From assembly GCA_963942565.1 (NCBI GenBank), contig OZ012694.1, positions 38,664,990 to 38,728,989 on the forward strand: DNA of 64,000 bases, read 5' to 3'. Shown in pieces: positions 10,066-20,169 of the stretch (positions within the stretch are counted from its first letter, which is position 1; every line of letters begins with the position of its first letter). The translations under genes were made by a program, and so were the position numbers. The notes under the pieces were generated by a model. The model ran no database searches, was not told the DNA's origin, and was given only the letters and a program-made list of their open reading frames with translations. The DNA comes from Maea johnstoni. Taxonomy: Eukaryota; Annelida; Polychaeta; Spionida; Magelonidae.

Positions 10066-10492
10066 CAAAATATTTCAAAGTTGACAGACAAGCCTGACTC
10101 AATGAGCAACAAGAAAAGCTTGATTAATATTTCAGTTCAAATATTAATGCAAGAAAAGCAAGGTTGACAGCGTTTTAAGGATGAGTGGTTTTGTGAATTC
10201 TCCTGTGGAACATAATATGATGGAGACTAATAGGTATTACTAGGAACATGCATCAGACACATGCTACATTTGTTCAAGAGCTCAGGATTTAATTTGGATG
10301 GATTTATGCATCAAGCATTCAATCTAACATGGATAATTGTGTAAATTGATAAGTAGGGTGAAAACCAGATATCATGATATATGGTACCCAGAGTAACCTT
10401 GGCTTTCCCCTAAACCTAATGAATATTAAACCTAATTACTGAAAAACACAAATTACTCCTATGCTGCTAACAAAGATTCAATTTGCTTTGTA
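10066..10492. other. Unassigned AT-rich sequence before gap
   Basis: No exon or repeat family recognised. Confidence 0.4.
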
Positions 10493-10692
10493 NNNNNNNN
10501 NNNNNNNNNNNNNNNNNNNNNNNNNNNNNNNNNNNNNNNNNNNNNNNNNNNNNNNNNNNNNNNNNNNNNNNNNNNNNNNNNNNNNNNNNNNNNNNNNNNN
10601 NNNNNNNNNNNNNNNNNNNNNNNNNNNNNNNNNNNNNNNNNNNNNNNNNNNNNNNNNNNNNNNNNNNNNNNNNNNNNNNNNNNNNNNNNNNN
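10493..10692. other. Assembly gap (200 N)
   Basis: Exactly 200 N, the same length as the second gap, so a nominal rather than measured gap size is likely. A (GA)n tract lies 44 bp to the right. Confidence 0.99.
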
Positions 10693-10732
10693 GCTTTAAT
10701 ATATGTATATTGTATGTACTAGCTGAGTACTA

Positions 10733-10890
<158 letters not shown>

Positions 10891-11229
10891 AACAATGTTT
10901 GTACTATGTGTTCTCCGTCGTCTGTGTTCTGTATATACTATGGCACCACAGCAGTGTTGTGCAGACTGGCAGTTATTACACTGAACCTTTGCTCAATAGC
11001 TCATTCACCTTGACACTACACACCAACGCTCATCACTCAATCTACCCACACCTTAATTGAATGGACGTCCAGGCGCCAGTATTTATGGAGAAGGGCCACA
11101 GTAAATACATGTAGACCCACTAAGGGCGATGTCTACTATGGTCTCCTGCAGGCAGAGGTTAATCAATTAAGGCAGAGGTTAATCAATTAAGGACCCTTTT
11201 TTACAATTAGGTGTCATTCATTGTACACT
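10891..11229. other. Unique sequence with 21-bp direct duplication
   Basis: GCAGAGGTTAATCAATTAAG occurs twice in tandem at about 11151-11192. The unit includes the homeodomain-type core TTAATCAATTAA. Otherwise nothing recognised. Confidence 0.5.
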
Positions 11230-11325
11230 CACCATATGAATCCGGGGAAACTGATTCATTCTTAGGATTTTCCAGGGAAAATCCCAGGATTTCCTACAAA
11301 GTCTCAGTTATACATTCAGTAGCTG
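11230..11325. mobile_element. R2 near-palindromic repeat, diverged
   Basis: TTAGGATTTTCCAGGGAAAA and TCCCAGGATTTCC cores with ACATTCAGTAGCTG at the right end. Termini are weak. Confidence 0.55.
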
Positions 11326-12310
11326 AGATAATTAGGATATGATGCTATAATACCATAATCAACTAAAAATACAATTAGTCTTAGTGCACACATGGTTGTG
11401 TCAACATTCAGAGAGAGAGAGAAATTGGTCATTTTCTAGACAAACATTCATGCCTGACTGGCACCAGACCATTTTCATAACATCTTCTGTATGAATTTCT
11501 CGGTTGGTATTTGAAGGAGAAATAGTAGCATATATGTTTTTTTACTGCAACTTATAGTTACAAAATCAATATGAATGTTCATAGGAACCCATCCAATAAA
11601 TCTCCATCAAATATTATGTGAATGTCTCCTAATATTTCCAAAATCATTTCCAAATGTACCTTAAACCAAACAACCCCCTGTCAGGGGAATCTATAGACAT
11701 GAGTGCATAAACGGTTAATATCCACATGCCCTGTCTTAAAAAATCAAAGGTTCAACATTAAATATGATTGAATTGCTTTTAGTCATGGTTGGTGGGCGCA
11801 CATGCCAATCAGAGGTGGTCTAATGACGCTGAGTCTCATTATAGGAAATAAGTCCCGGTGCAGGCCAGGTACCATGAATAACATTCTAACACCTATATGC
11901 AGATTAGGTGAGACCAATTTTAATAACTGGTCGTTTTTTTAGAGAGGGTGGGGGCAATTGAAAAAATATCAATGGAATTACCAAATAAATTTTATCTTTG
12001 TTTTCACTTTTTGGTAATGATTCAATTTTGAGGCAAATTAGAATAGAATTACAAATTAGCATACCGATGCAATTATAATTCCATCAGTCTCCAGTAAAAC
12101 TCCTTTGCTGAGTAAGCAAGTGAAAAATGATCAAACACAAAACCCACCTTCAAAGCAAATCAGACCAAATCTGTTGATGTTGTCAACGGCATGTGAGATT
12201 ATTTTGATTCCTGAGACTGAGAAAAGAGCTTTTAATATATTTTTTCTTTTATCTTGTTTATTTATTTTTCAGAGGAAAATAAATCTGTAAACAAAAATTC
12301 CAATTGATAT
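11326..12310. other. Mostly unassigned; probable old R3 remnant
   Basis: 11440-11720 shows R3-like words in order (ACATTCATGCCTGACTGG, TATTTGAAGGAGAAATAG, GAGTGCATAAACGGTTAAT) and may be a decayed copy. 11721-12310 shows no feature I can support. Confidence 0.35.
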
Positions 12311-12415
12311 GGCCTCATATATCAAACAAAGCTAGGAGGAATACTAAGGAATTCCTAGTATCATACTTAGAACATCCTAGGATTTCCTAGAATGCCAGAA
12401 TTACAATTGGTCAAG
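12311..12415. mobile_element. R2 near-palindromic repeat
   Basis: AAACAAAGCTAGGAGGAATA to ATTACAATTGGTCAAG, with CAAGGAATTCCT-like and CATCCTAGGATTTCCTAG cores. Confidence 0.65.
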
Positions 12416-12504
12416 AAACTCTGCACTAATTTGGATATGGAATTTTATTTAGTTTTGCTATTTCTGCCATATAGAGTCTAACTTAGACTCTAAGTCATGA
12501 CTTT

Positions 12505-12722
12505 TTAAGGGAGTTGTAAATGGTGGCGGAAACCAGAATACCTATGGAAAACCACTGCCTAACCCTAATTAAGTCACTGGCAACTTATTAGGTACTTCGA
12601 TCGATCATCAATCCAGATTCTTTCCCAGGCAGTGGTGAGAGACTGTGCGCATCAGGACTATATGACTGTATAAGGAAACTGCCAGTGACTTGGGATCAGA
12701 AACCCCAGTTTCCTCCACCACT
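12505..12722. mobile_element. Two opposed copies of a SINE-like tail
   Basis: The reverse complement of 12505-12595 carries AAGTTGCCAGTGACTTAATT, AGGGTTAGGCAGTGG and GGTTTCCGCCACCA. 12672-12722 carries AACTGCCAGTGACTTGGG and CAGTTTCCTCCACCA on the plus strand. The same words follow the tRNA-like head at 33447 (AAGTTGCCAGTAACTTAGGG). So these look like headless pieces of one SINE family in inverted order. Confidence 0.5.
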
Positions 12723-12812
12723 CACAATTACCAAATGTAGCTGGGATTTCCTGAGAAATCCTAGGATCTCGTTAGCATTGTCTTAGGAATTCCTGGCTTT
12801 ATTGAGCAAGAG
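12722..12812. mobile_element. R2 near-palindromic repeat
   Basis: AATTACCAAATGTAGCTGGG at the left and GTCTTAGGAATTCCTGGC near the right. Directly abuts the SINE-like piece. Confidence 0.7.
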
Positions 12813-12827
12813 CACTGCTGGCTAGTC

Positions 12828-13031
12828 TTAACCCTTCCAATGCTGAGACTACCTTTGTCCAAAGCAAAGGATTTTTAAAAACCATCTGAACCCTGCCATG
12901 TTCGTACTCATTGGATAGCTCTCGCTGAGTTCTCTCATAAGAGTACCTATTTGCCAGGGTTTCAGTCAGTTTTCAGTTTTTTTGCATCATTTTGTAACAA
13001 CAAAATTAGCCACCAGCAGTATAACGGTTAA
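12828..13031 (+). mobile_element. R1 piggyBac-like MITE, full length
   Basis: TTAACCCTTCCAATGCTGAG to CACCAGCAGTATAACGGTTAA, with TTAA at both edges. Confidence 0.85.
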
Positions 13032-13390
13032 ATTAGCTGGAACAAGGGAAAAAAGTGATGATAACCTATAAACTCCACCAGAGTCACCAAGGACTGCACT
13101 GAGAACCCTGCTGATAATTACAGGTCTCTGGTCTCTATGAGCAGCAGCTTTCAACACCAGCTACCTAATAAAGGCCGCTGTGAGCATGGAATATCACAGG
13201 ATCCCGCCACACCAGAAACAGGCATTAATTGCTGCCTTGAGACCAAACAAACCCCTTGATCTGTGTGATATCTAATGGTCGCCGCCCAACAGTCAATGAT
13301 GTGAAGATCCAGTGACCAATGACACAGGTCACTGGATACGTAGTATTATTAGGTGCAGGTACTCTATTCAAAGTTACCTAAAAAGAATGT
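13032..13390. other. Unique sequence, moderately GC
   Basis: Non-repetitive. Contains a short direct pair CAGTGACCAATGAC / CAGGTCACTGGATAC. No exon recognised. Confidence 0.35.
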
Positions 13391-13399
13391 GAATGCAAT

Positions 13400-13493
13400 T
13401 TATATTTTATCATTGTCATTATTATTATAAATATTATCATTATTGTTATTTTTATTAATAATTTTATTACTATTATTATTGTTATTATTATTA

Positions 13494-13554
<61 letters not shown>

Positions 13555-13850
13555 AATATTATTATTATTGTTATTGTTATTATTATCATTATTATTATCA
13601 TTATTATTATTATTATTATTATTAGTATTATTGTTATTATCATTAGTATCATTACTATTATTATCATCATTTATAACTTATTATAAATATTCTTTTTATT
13701 ATTGCTATTATTATTATTAACATTAGCATCATCATCATTATCATTATCTTCATAAGCTATAGAAAACCTACTAATATTACTATTACTTATCATTATCATT
13801 ATATTCATTGCCTTCATAATCATCGTTATCATTATCGTCATCATCTAGCT
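13400..13850. repeat. (ATT)n/(ATC)n microsatellite
   Basis: About 450 bp of ATT with ATC, GTT and AAT interruptions. The longest pure stretch is near 13490-13550. Confidence 0.95.
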
Positions 13851-14019
13851 CATCCAAAGTACTATTACATTTACTATTCAATTGTGTGATTGAAGGTTCC
13901 ACGGTTGGTATAAAATATAAGCATGTAATTTACCTTGACATATACCCTGAGTGCCTAACTCAATACCCTTTTTTATTTGCTTTGATACCATCAGTGGAGG
14001 CCAGAGGGGGGACCAACAG

Positions 14020-14429
14020 TTAACCCATTCACGCCTGTAGTGGACGAAAAAACTATTTGGGAGAAATTTTGAACAGACAGCTTCTTATGGAAAATAGTTG
14101 AAATGTAAGAGAAATGTTGATCAAACTCATAACTCTTCTTCAAATCTTTTGTGGTTTATGTTAAAAGTTATTTTCCTAACTATCACAGGTCCTGATGACA
14201 GCCATAAATGGGTTAACCCACTGATGACGGTATCCTCAAGGTTGCACCCAACTGTCATTTGGAACGCAGGTTCTTTAAAAAATGATTTTCAGATTTACTT
14301 TTACACTCACAAAATGATATAAGATAGTTGTGAGTTTCGATTGTGATCAATATTTTTCTTTCAAATATTTTCTTATAAATGCTTTGGTCAAAAGTTACCA
14401 ACAGGGCACTTTGGGCATTAGTCAGTTAA
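14020..14429 (+). mobile_element. Two R3 MITEs sharing a TTAA
   Basis: First copy 14020-14216: TTAACCCATTCACGCCTGTA to CAGCCATAAATGGGTTAA. Second copy 14213-14429: TTAACCCACTGATGACGG to GGGCATTAGTCAGTTAA. The TTAA at 14213-14216 is common to both. Another R3-like start (TTAACCCATTCCTGGTTGG) begins at 14426. Chained insertion at TTAA is typical of TTAA-targeting transposons. Confidence 0.7.
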
Positions 14430-15290
14430 CCCATTCCTGGTTGGAGATCGCCTTAAAAATGGTGTCTACTTTTACAAAGAATATCGGTTCTTACTAAAAT
14501 GAATTTTTAGTATAAAATGGACGCAACTGAAGGTCCTTGAATATATAAAAAAAGCCCACAAAAATACTACAGTAAAATTTCTCTTATGTAATAAGAGAAC
14601 TTTCCAAAATGAATTATTATGCATCAAGGTCTGAAGTCTCCACACTGATCAATAGAAGGTCAATACTTTCGCCAACTCCGTATGGCATGGATTTTGATGT
14701 CAGCGTCAGATTTCAGAGACCCGGATCAAAAACCGTCAAATTACCTGACACTTCTAATATTTGCCTTGCAAAATAACCTGGTTGGACAAATACGGTGCTG
14801 AGTGCTTATCCGTGTCACACTCTGCCGATAGAGCTTCAGAACAATGAAAAGAGAAACCCCGCCATCCCAATGTATAAATGCCATTCCCTGCAGAATCGGG
14901 CCAAAAAAGTAGACTTTCCCTCTCAATCATTTCTGCCTGGCAGGCGAGTGGAGTCCTATTTCAAGAGAGCACATTCATGGATTTGAAGCAAAACAGCTCA
15001 GTCAACAGAGAGTCGAGTGATTTTATTGGATTTTATAGAATTTTTAGGAGCGGCGGTGATTTTTCAAACTTCACATCAAATCAATTGGAGCTCTCTCTTG
15101 ATGAAGAGTAGAAAAGAGGAGCGTCAATATTTACCTGGGCAATTGCAATTAGCAGAGTGTACAGGTTTAATGAGAAACCAAAGAACCATATAATATCTCC
15201 TAGAAATCCTTACCAGTCTACGATATAACCTTGCAACAATGTTACACATATTATATTCTACTGTTTATCCATTCATACATGTAGTGGCTA
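14430..15290. promoter_or_regulatory. Unique island in KCNIP intron
   Basis: About 14630-15150 is non-repetitive and GC-richer than its flanks (for example GCCAACTCCGTATGGCATGG and TTATCCGTGTCACACTCTGC). Short overlapping frames exist on both strands, but none has a recognisable domain or paired splice sites. Best described as candidate conserved non-coding DNA. Confidence 0.25.
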
Positions 15291-15293
15291 ATT

Positions 15294-15661
15294 ACCCTTA
15301 TCAAATAAAGCTTGGAATACCTAGGAATTCCTCGGATATCTGTGGAAATTCCTAGGATTTACTGGGAAGACTGAGCTACATTTGGGAAAGGATTAGGTTT
15401 CCTGACTATTTTCATATCCTTTAGACAAGAGAATTTTTCATTTGTGATTTGAAGGAAAATATTGACAATAACTCAAACAACATTTCCTTTTAGATATTTT
15501 GTGAATCGATGCATAGTTCCCCAAGTTCCTAAGAAATCCTAGCATTCTCCTGCCATTTAAACCTCTCCTAAATGTAGCTCAGACTTCCCAGGAAATCCTT
15601 GGATTTTCCACAGATAATCCTAGGAATTCCTAGATATTCCAAGCTTCATTTGGTAAGGGTT
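15294..15661. mobile_element. Two R2 copies in opposite arm order
   Basis: 15294-15395: ACCCTTATCAAATAAAGCTT to GAGCTACATTTGGGAAAGG. 15564-15661: ACCTCTCCTAAATGTAGCTC to CAAGCTTCATTTGGTAAGGG. The segment between has R3-like words (ATTTGAAGGAAAATATTG). Confidence 0.75.
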
Positions 15662-15940
15662 ATCGTAGGAATCCATAATTATCCCAGATACATTCGGTTC
15701 CAATAGCTTTCATCAAGGAGAAATGGACTCTCTCTTTAAGAAATGGGAAAACTTCACATTGTGTTGCATGTCAATTCAGTTTCACTTCCCCATCACGTGG
15801 AGTTGCAGCTGCAGGTAGAGCTAGATCGATACCTTTTAAGCGACTCTATCCTCCAAATGAAAAAGATTTCCTTGCAGACGGTCTTTGACATTTTGCCACT
15901 ATTGTTCAATGAGTGCATGCACACAGTTTGGTCGTGCATC
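15662..15940. other. Unassigned unique sequence
   Basis: No exon recognised. Contains ATCACGTGGAG with an E-box core CACGTG at about 15794. Confidence 0.35.
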
Positions 15941-16257
15941 TAGCCCTTCCAATGCTAAGGCTACTTCTCGTCCAAAGCATAAGGATGCAAAGATTTTTGA
16001 GAACCATTTTAACCCTTTCATATTGGTATTCATTGGATAGCGCTCACTGCTCTTACCAAGTGTATCTTAGAATTTCTAGGAATTTTGTGGATATTACTTG
16101 GAAAATCTCAGGAATTCCTTGGTATTCACAGATCCATTTGGTAAAGGTGACTACTCTCAAATGTGTACCCATGAATAGGGGGTTAAATCAATTTTCAGGT
16201 TTATTTGCTTCATTTTGCATTAACAAATTAACCACCAGCAACATAATCAAGGGTAAA
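15941..16257 (+). mobile_element. R1 MITE interrupted by an R2 copy
   Basis: R1 left part from AGCCCTTCCAATGCTAAGGC to GGATAGCGCTCACTG. It resumes at about 16148 with TGACTACTCTCAAATG and ends ACCAGCAACATAATCAAGGGTAAA. The 100 bp between (16049-16147) are an R2 element. Confidence 0.8.
16049..16147. mobile_element. R2 inserted inside R1
   Basis: CTCTTACCAAGTGTATCTTA to GATCCATTTGGTAAAGG, with TAGGAATTTTG and CAGGAATTCCTTGG inside. It sits between R1's CTCACTG and its TACTCTC, so R2 arrived after this R1. Confidence 0.8.
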
Positions 16258-16555
16258 GGCCAAATGAACATTTCAACTCCAAATAAGTTTTGAGATGTAC
16301 TTTTCTCACAGAAATATCACCATAAAAGTGAGACTATTTCTGATCGATATCTGAACAGGATGAAGGTAGGGTTCTATGGTAGAGGCCTCTCCTACTGTGA
16401 CCAATTAAAGTCAGTGGTGGCTATTTCCTGTGTGGCTTCATGCCTGGCTAATTGACTGTCACTCCAGGCCAGGTAAATTACTCAACAGCGAGCTGGGAGA
16501 CAAGGCTTTCCCATTATGGCTGCCCAGCTAGCTCTCCACGCCTTACCTTTATGCT
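16258..16555. other. Unassigned unique sequence
   Basis: No exon recognised. Moderately GC-rich around 16380-16550. Confidence 0.35.
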
Positions 16556-16724
16556 TTAACCCTTCCAATGCTAAGGCTACTTTCGCCCAAAGCACAAGGA
16601 CGCAAAGATTTTTGAAAAAGCCAATCATGTTGGTTTTCATGTGCCAGAGTTTCAGTCATTTTTCGGGGTTTTTTTTGCGCTATTTTGTATTGGCAAGTAT
16701 AGCCACCGGTAGCATAAGGGTTAA
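16556..16724 (+). mobile_element. R1 MITE, internally deleted
   Basis: TTAACCCTTCCAATGCTAAG to CACCGGTAGCATAAGGGTTAA, with TTAA at both ends. About 45 bp shorter than full length. Confidence 0.85.
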
Positions 16725-16902
16725 CACCCCTCCTAACACGGGGCCTGCTCTGATGGCCAAGTTGTCTAAGGCATTGCAGGGCCTGTCCTGTTGGTGCCTC
16801 TAAATGGAATCAACCCCTGTGGGTGCCCCTTTGTGGAATCGACCCCTGTGGGTGCCTCTTTGTGGAATCGACCCCTGTGGGTGCCCCTTTGTGGAATCAA
16901 CA
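16725..16902. repeat. 29-bp minisatellite beside a tRNA-like A box
   Basis: 16788-16902 holds four copies of CCCCTGTGGGTGCCTCTTTG followed by TGGAATCGA. Just left, TGATGGCCAAGTTGTCTAAG resembles a tRNA Leu/Ser-type A box, but no B box follows, so a SINE origin is only a guess. Confidence 0.8.
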
Positions 16903-17020
16903 GGCATCAAAGAGCAGATAACTTGGACACTTAATATCCATTACGTGACCCTAAACTACTTGCATAATAGGCTATAGAGGTGAAAGGTCACCAACTTGCT
17001 GATCCACGCCTAAATTCTCC

Positions 17021-17310
17021 TTTACCCATTCATGCTCAATTTGAATAGTGTCATATGGATCTATGTTAATTTTGAAAATAACTTTGGAAAAGATTATAAA
17101 TTCAAAAGATATTTGATGAGAATTTAAGTTGATTTCTATAAAAAATATTTTCGCTATGAATACTTTCAGAAAGATGATTTTGTTTACAAAACTGCCGAAT
17201 AATTAAAGAGACATTAGAAAAAGAGCTGTTCTAATCAACACATACCCATCAACTCTTTTCCTTAAAATACTTAAAGTCGATTGATGACAAGCATTCACTG
17301 GGCTGTTACA
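17021..17310 (+). mobile_element. Probable diverged R3 copy
   Basis: TTTACCCATTCATGCTC start, ATATGGATCTATGTTAA, AAAAGATATTTGATGAGA, ATTCACTGGGC near the end. Order fits R3, similarity is low. Confidence 0.4.
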
Positions 17311-17324
17311 AATATAAATAGGTA

Positions 17325-17600
17325 CAGTTCCTTACTAAGAAGTAGTAAGACTAAGGAAATATGGATATTTTTCTAGGAAAATCATAGGAATTCCTTTACG
17401 TTTCATTACAGCTTTGTTTGTTTACCCTAATTTGGCCACTACAAAATGATGCAAAAAAGCTGAAAAATGACTAAACTTTGGCTTGTGGGTTACTCATATG
17501 AGAGTACTCAGCGAGAGCTATCTAATCAATACCAGCATGGCGAGGTTTAGATGAATTCAAAAATATTTGTGTCTTTGTGCTTGGGGCTGACAATGTGGTA
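17325..17600 (-). mobile_element. R2 fragment followed by truncated R1
   Basis: 17325-17415 is R2-like (AGGAAAATCATAGGAATTCC). 17428-17600 is a reversed R1: ACCCTAATTTGGCCACTAC, AAATGATGCAAAAAAGCTG, ATGAGAGTACTCAGCGAGAG, ending within TTTGTGCTTGGGG without a TTAA. Confidence 0.65.
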
Positions 17601-17984
17601 TGTAAAGCAAGCTCTTAAGAGCCCTTTAAACAGTACTGAGACATCATAATTCCCTGTACTCCCTCCCTCTTGCATTCTCAGGGCATTGAACCCTTTTATT
17701 TGTGTATACATCTATTAAATGATGCAATATACAATTAGCAATCAAAAATAAATGTTCCTTCATACCATGCCATCTTGGGACTCATAATCTATTATCATAA
17801 TCCAAGGATATTCTGGGTAATCTCAGCTTCATTCATGAGAATACTCTTCACAATCATATTGTGTGCTCAACTCAAGGCCAATACTAGATAGTTTCTCTCA
17901 TTTGAATAACAGAATTTGATATATAGCATTCCCGTTCCCTTTAACAAGGAGTAGCTCAAGGCTTATCTACAAATCTTTGCAACA
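17601..17984. other. Unassigned intronic sequence
   Basis: No exon or repeat family recognised. Confidence 0.35.
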
Positions 17985-18160
17985 GGTGACTTTTTCATTA
18001 CCAAGGTAACAGAGATAAATGGATTGGTTACCATTGGTTACCATGGTTGCCATAGCAACTGCATCCTAAAGACATCATTGCCGCCAATGCAGCGTCTTTG
18101 CAGCTTTTGCCTTAAATGATTTAGAAGATGTAAGGGCAAGAGCGATGCAAGTCACCATTC
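17985..18160. promoter_or_regulatory. X-box (RFX-type) palindrome in unique sequence
   Basis: GTTGCCATAGCAAC at 18046-18059 matches the RFX X-box consensus GTNRCCNNRGYAAC at every fixed position. Immediately left are GGTTACCATTGGTTACCATG repeats that give further half-sites. RFX factors act on cilia and neuronal genes in animals. Binding here is an inference from sequence alone. Lies in the KCNIP first intron. Confidence 0.45.
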
Positions 18161-18880
18161 CTAAATCATCAGTGCTGGGATAACATATTATCTATCTGCT
18201 GACATATAGATATGGCATCATATCACTGAGATGCGCAATATGATATTAAATAAATTGTAATTCAATGATGACATAATGAATTTGGCATGCCATACCATAA
18301 CCAAACATAGTTCAGATGACCTAGGAAATCATGGTAATCTCCAATAGTCCAGTTTCAATCATTATCCTCTGAACACATTGTGAATTTTTTGCAATATATT
18401 TAAGAACAGAACCTTTCTTTATGAAAATAATTAAAGGAGTAGCGTTGTTTATATCACAACCAACAATGCTGCGTTAAATATTGTCATTTTCCTTCATCTG
18501 ATGACATATGACCATTCGTTCCATTTACATCTAAAGTCTATTCTCAAGATCGTGTATTTGCTAAGATCATCAGATCCACTGCAGATTTCTGTTTCCATGG
18601 TTATGCGCCTCTCTCGCTTGTCACTATGGTAACAACAAAAGCAAGGGATGTACAACCATAAGCACTTGGATACAGCGAGTTCCCTGATGAATAGATGGGA
18701 TGTAACAGAGAATGTGCATTAAATCCCGTTTGATAGCATGCATAGAGTATGGACAGTCTAACACTCGTATGCAAATGTTTACTCTATAAGCATACCCTTG
18801 ACTAGTGTAAGTGGTCCTAGGAAATGCTGGTATTTTCTGAGTGATTTTCTAATAATTCCTGGATATTTTCAGCTACATTT
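18161..18880. other. Unique sequence with R2 fragments
   Basis: 18300-18360 (CATAACCAAACATAGTTCAG) and 18795-18880 (GGTCCTAGGAAATGCTGG) are weak R2 pieces. A second, one-mismatch X-box-like sequence GTCACTATGGTAAC lies at about 18619-18632. No exon seen. Confidence 0.4.
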
Positions 18881-18916
18881 TCTTTTTCTTCTTCTTCATC
18901 ATCTTTATCATCCTTG

Positions 18917-18959
<43 letters not shown>

Positions 18960-18960
18960 T
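18880..18960. repeat. (CTT)n and (CAT)n microsatellite
   Basis: TTTCTTTTTCTTCTTCTTC followed by about 14 CAT units. Confidence 0.95.
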
Positions 18961-19089
18961 GTCTTCGTCATCTTTTTCTACTCTTTCTGTATTGTTTTAT
19001 AACTTAAGCAAGCTGAGGACTGCAACAAGTAAGGATTACAACAACTATTATTGCAGGATTTGAAATAGCTGTAACTAAATGGCTTCTTG

Positions 19090-19163
19090 ACCCTTATCCC
19101 GCTAACCACAACAATTGTCGTGGTATGCAGCAGTGCTCATAGGTTTCACAGCGGGATAAGGGT
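19090..19163. repeat. 74-bp hairpin with perfect 14-bp ends
   Basis: ACCCTTATCCCGCT at 19090-19103 is the exact reverse complement of AGCGGGATAAGGGT at 19150-19163. Inside, ACCACAACAATTGTCGTGGT (19106-19125) is a near-perfect palindrome of its own. Could be a tiny foldback element or a structured RNA. No second copy was noticed in the window. Confidence 0.8.
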
Positions 19164-19659
19164 TGAGGAATATTTCAGTCAAGAAATGAAGCCCATTGAA
19201 ATAAGATTATACACCCATTCATGTATAGAGTTCACCTTGACAGGTGTCTCGTGGATCTTGATTTTTAAGTAAATAAATTAATAATAAATACATAAAAATA
19301 AGAAATAATCAGTGAAAGTTGTTTATAGGATATCTATATCTCAAAAACATGAATATCTATGAAAGTAAAAATGATATTGTTATTATTTTTATATCTAAGG
19401 AAATCCTTTATTGACATTGAACAGTATCACATCCCTAGAACAGATCTGAAATTACAGGGACCTACATATAATCTTAAATGAATATATAGGCATATGGTAT
19501 ATATGCAACTTGGGATTCTACAAAAACATTTTTGGATTATAAACTTTACATGAGTTATTAGCCATGAGTGTGTTAATGTTTCCTTTGCAATTTTGCTTTC
19601 GAAAAGGTGGATTTATTTTTCACACTGGGTAAAGGAATTCCCTTGGCATTTCACTAAAT
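19164..19659. other. Unassigned AT-rich sequence
   Basis: No exon or known repeat recognised. Confidence 0.4.
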
Positions 19660-20100
19660 AAATAAAGTGTTAATCAAACGCCCCCTGGTGGAAACAGGCA
19701 CATTTGATGAACCCCAGAATCCTTTCCGGTCCATTTAACCCCCTTCTAGCCGCCGAGCTGTTGCGCTTTTCCAAACATCCAAAACACTACAGCTAATAAA
19801 TAGTGAAAAGCGTAGATCAATTGCTCAAAGACCGGCCTAATCTTGAAGATAGCCGAGGCACTCGCGGGTAATTTCCTTTGAACTCGGGGCCTTCCTTTGA
19901 AGAAAATAATACCTCTGAAGTACGGAGCTATTCGCGTGTCCTCACACGTAAGGGTTCGAGGATTAATCCAATTAATTTCCTCGCCGGGTGTGCCGTGGGT
20001 CTATAGGTCTTTGCCTGCCACTACCGCTGGACAAATTAATGGTTTTCATTTGATATCCCACATGCAAGGAGCTGTATTCAACTAGATCTCTCCCCCAGGT
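19660..20100. promoter_or_regulatory. GC-richer island with CTCF-like site
   Basis: CGCCCCCTGGTGG at 19679-19691 is the reverse complement of CCACCAGGGGGCG, a full match to the CTCF core CCASYAGRKGGCR. The rest is unique, CpG-containing sequence with paired ATTA cores (GATTAATCCAATTAATTTCC). It ends where the 46-bp minisatellite begins. Insulator or enhancer function is inferred only. Confidence 0.4.
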
Positions 20101-20169
20101 AGATTACATATATCCCATTTATCACCAACCATGCTGCAAGGATGATGGCCCTTACGTCTGCCGCTCTTC

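Noticed and set aside
16556-16803. Frames running through R1 copies (also 4058, 15913, 30930, 38726, 55164)
   Set aside because: R1 is non-coding; the shared peptide traces (for example LAKLATSSIRV) are the same MITE end translated again and again.
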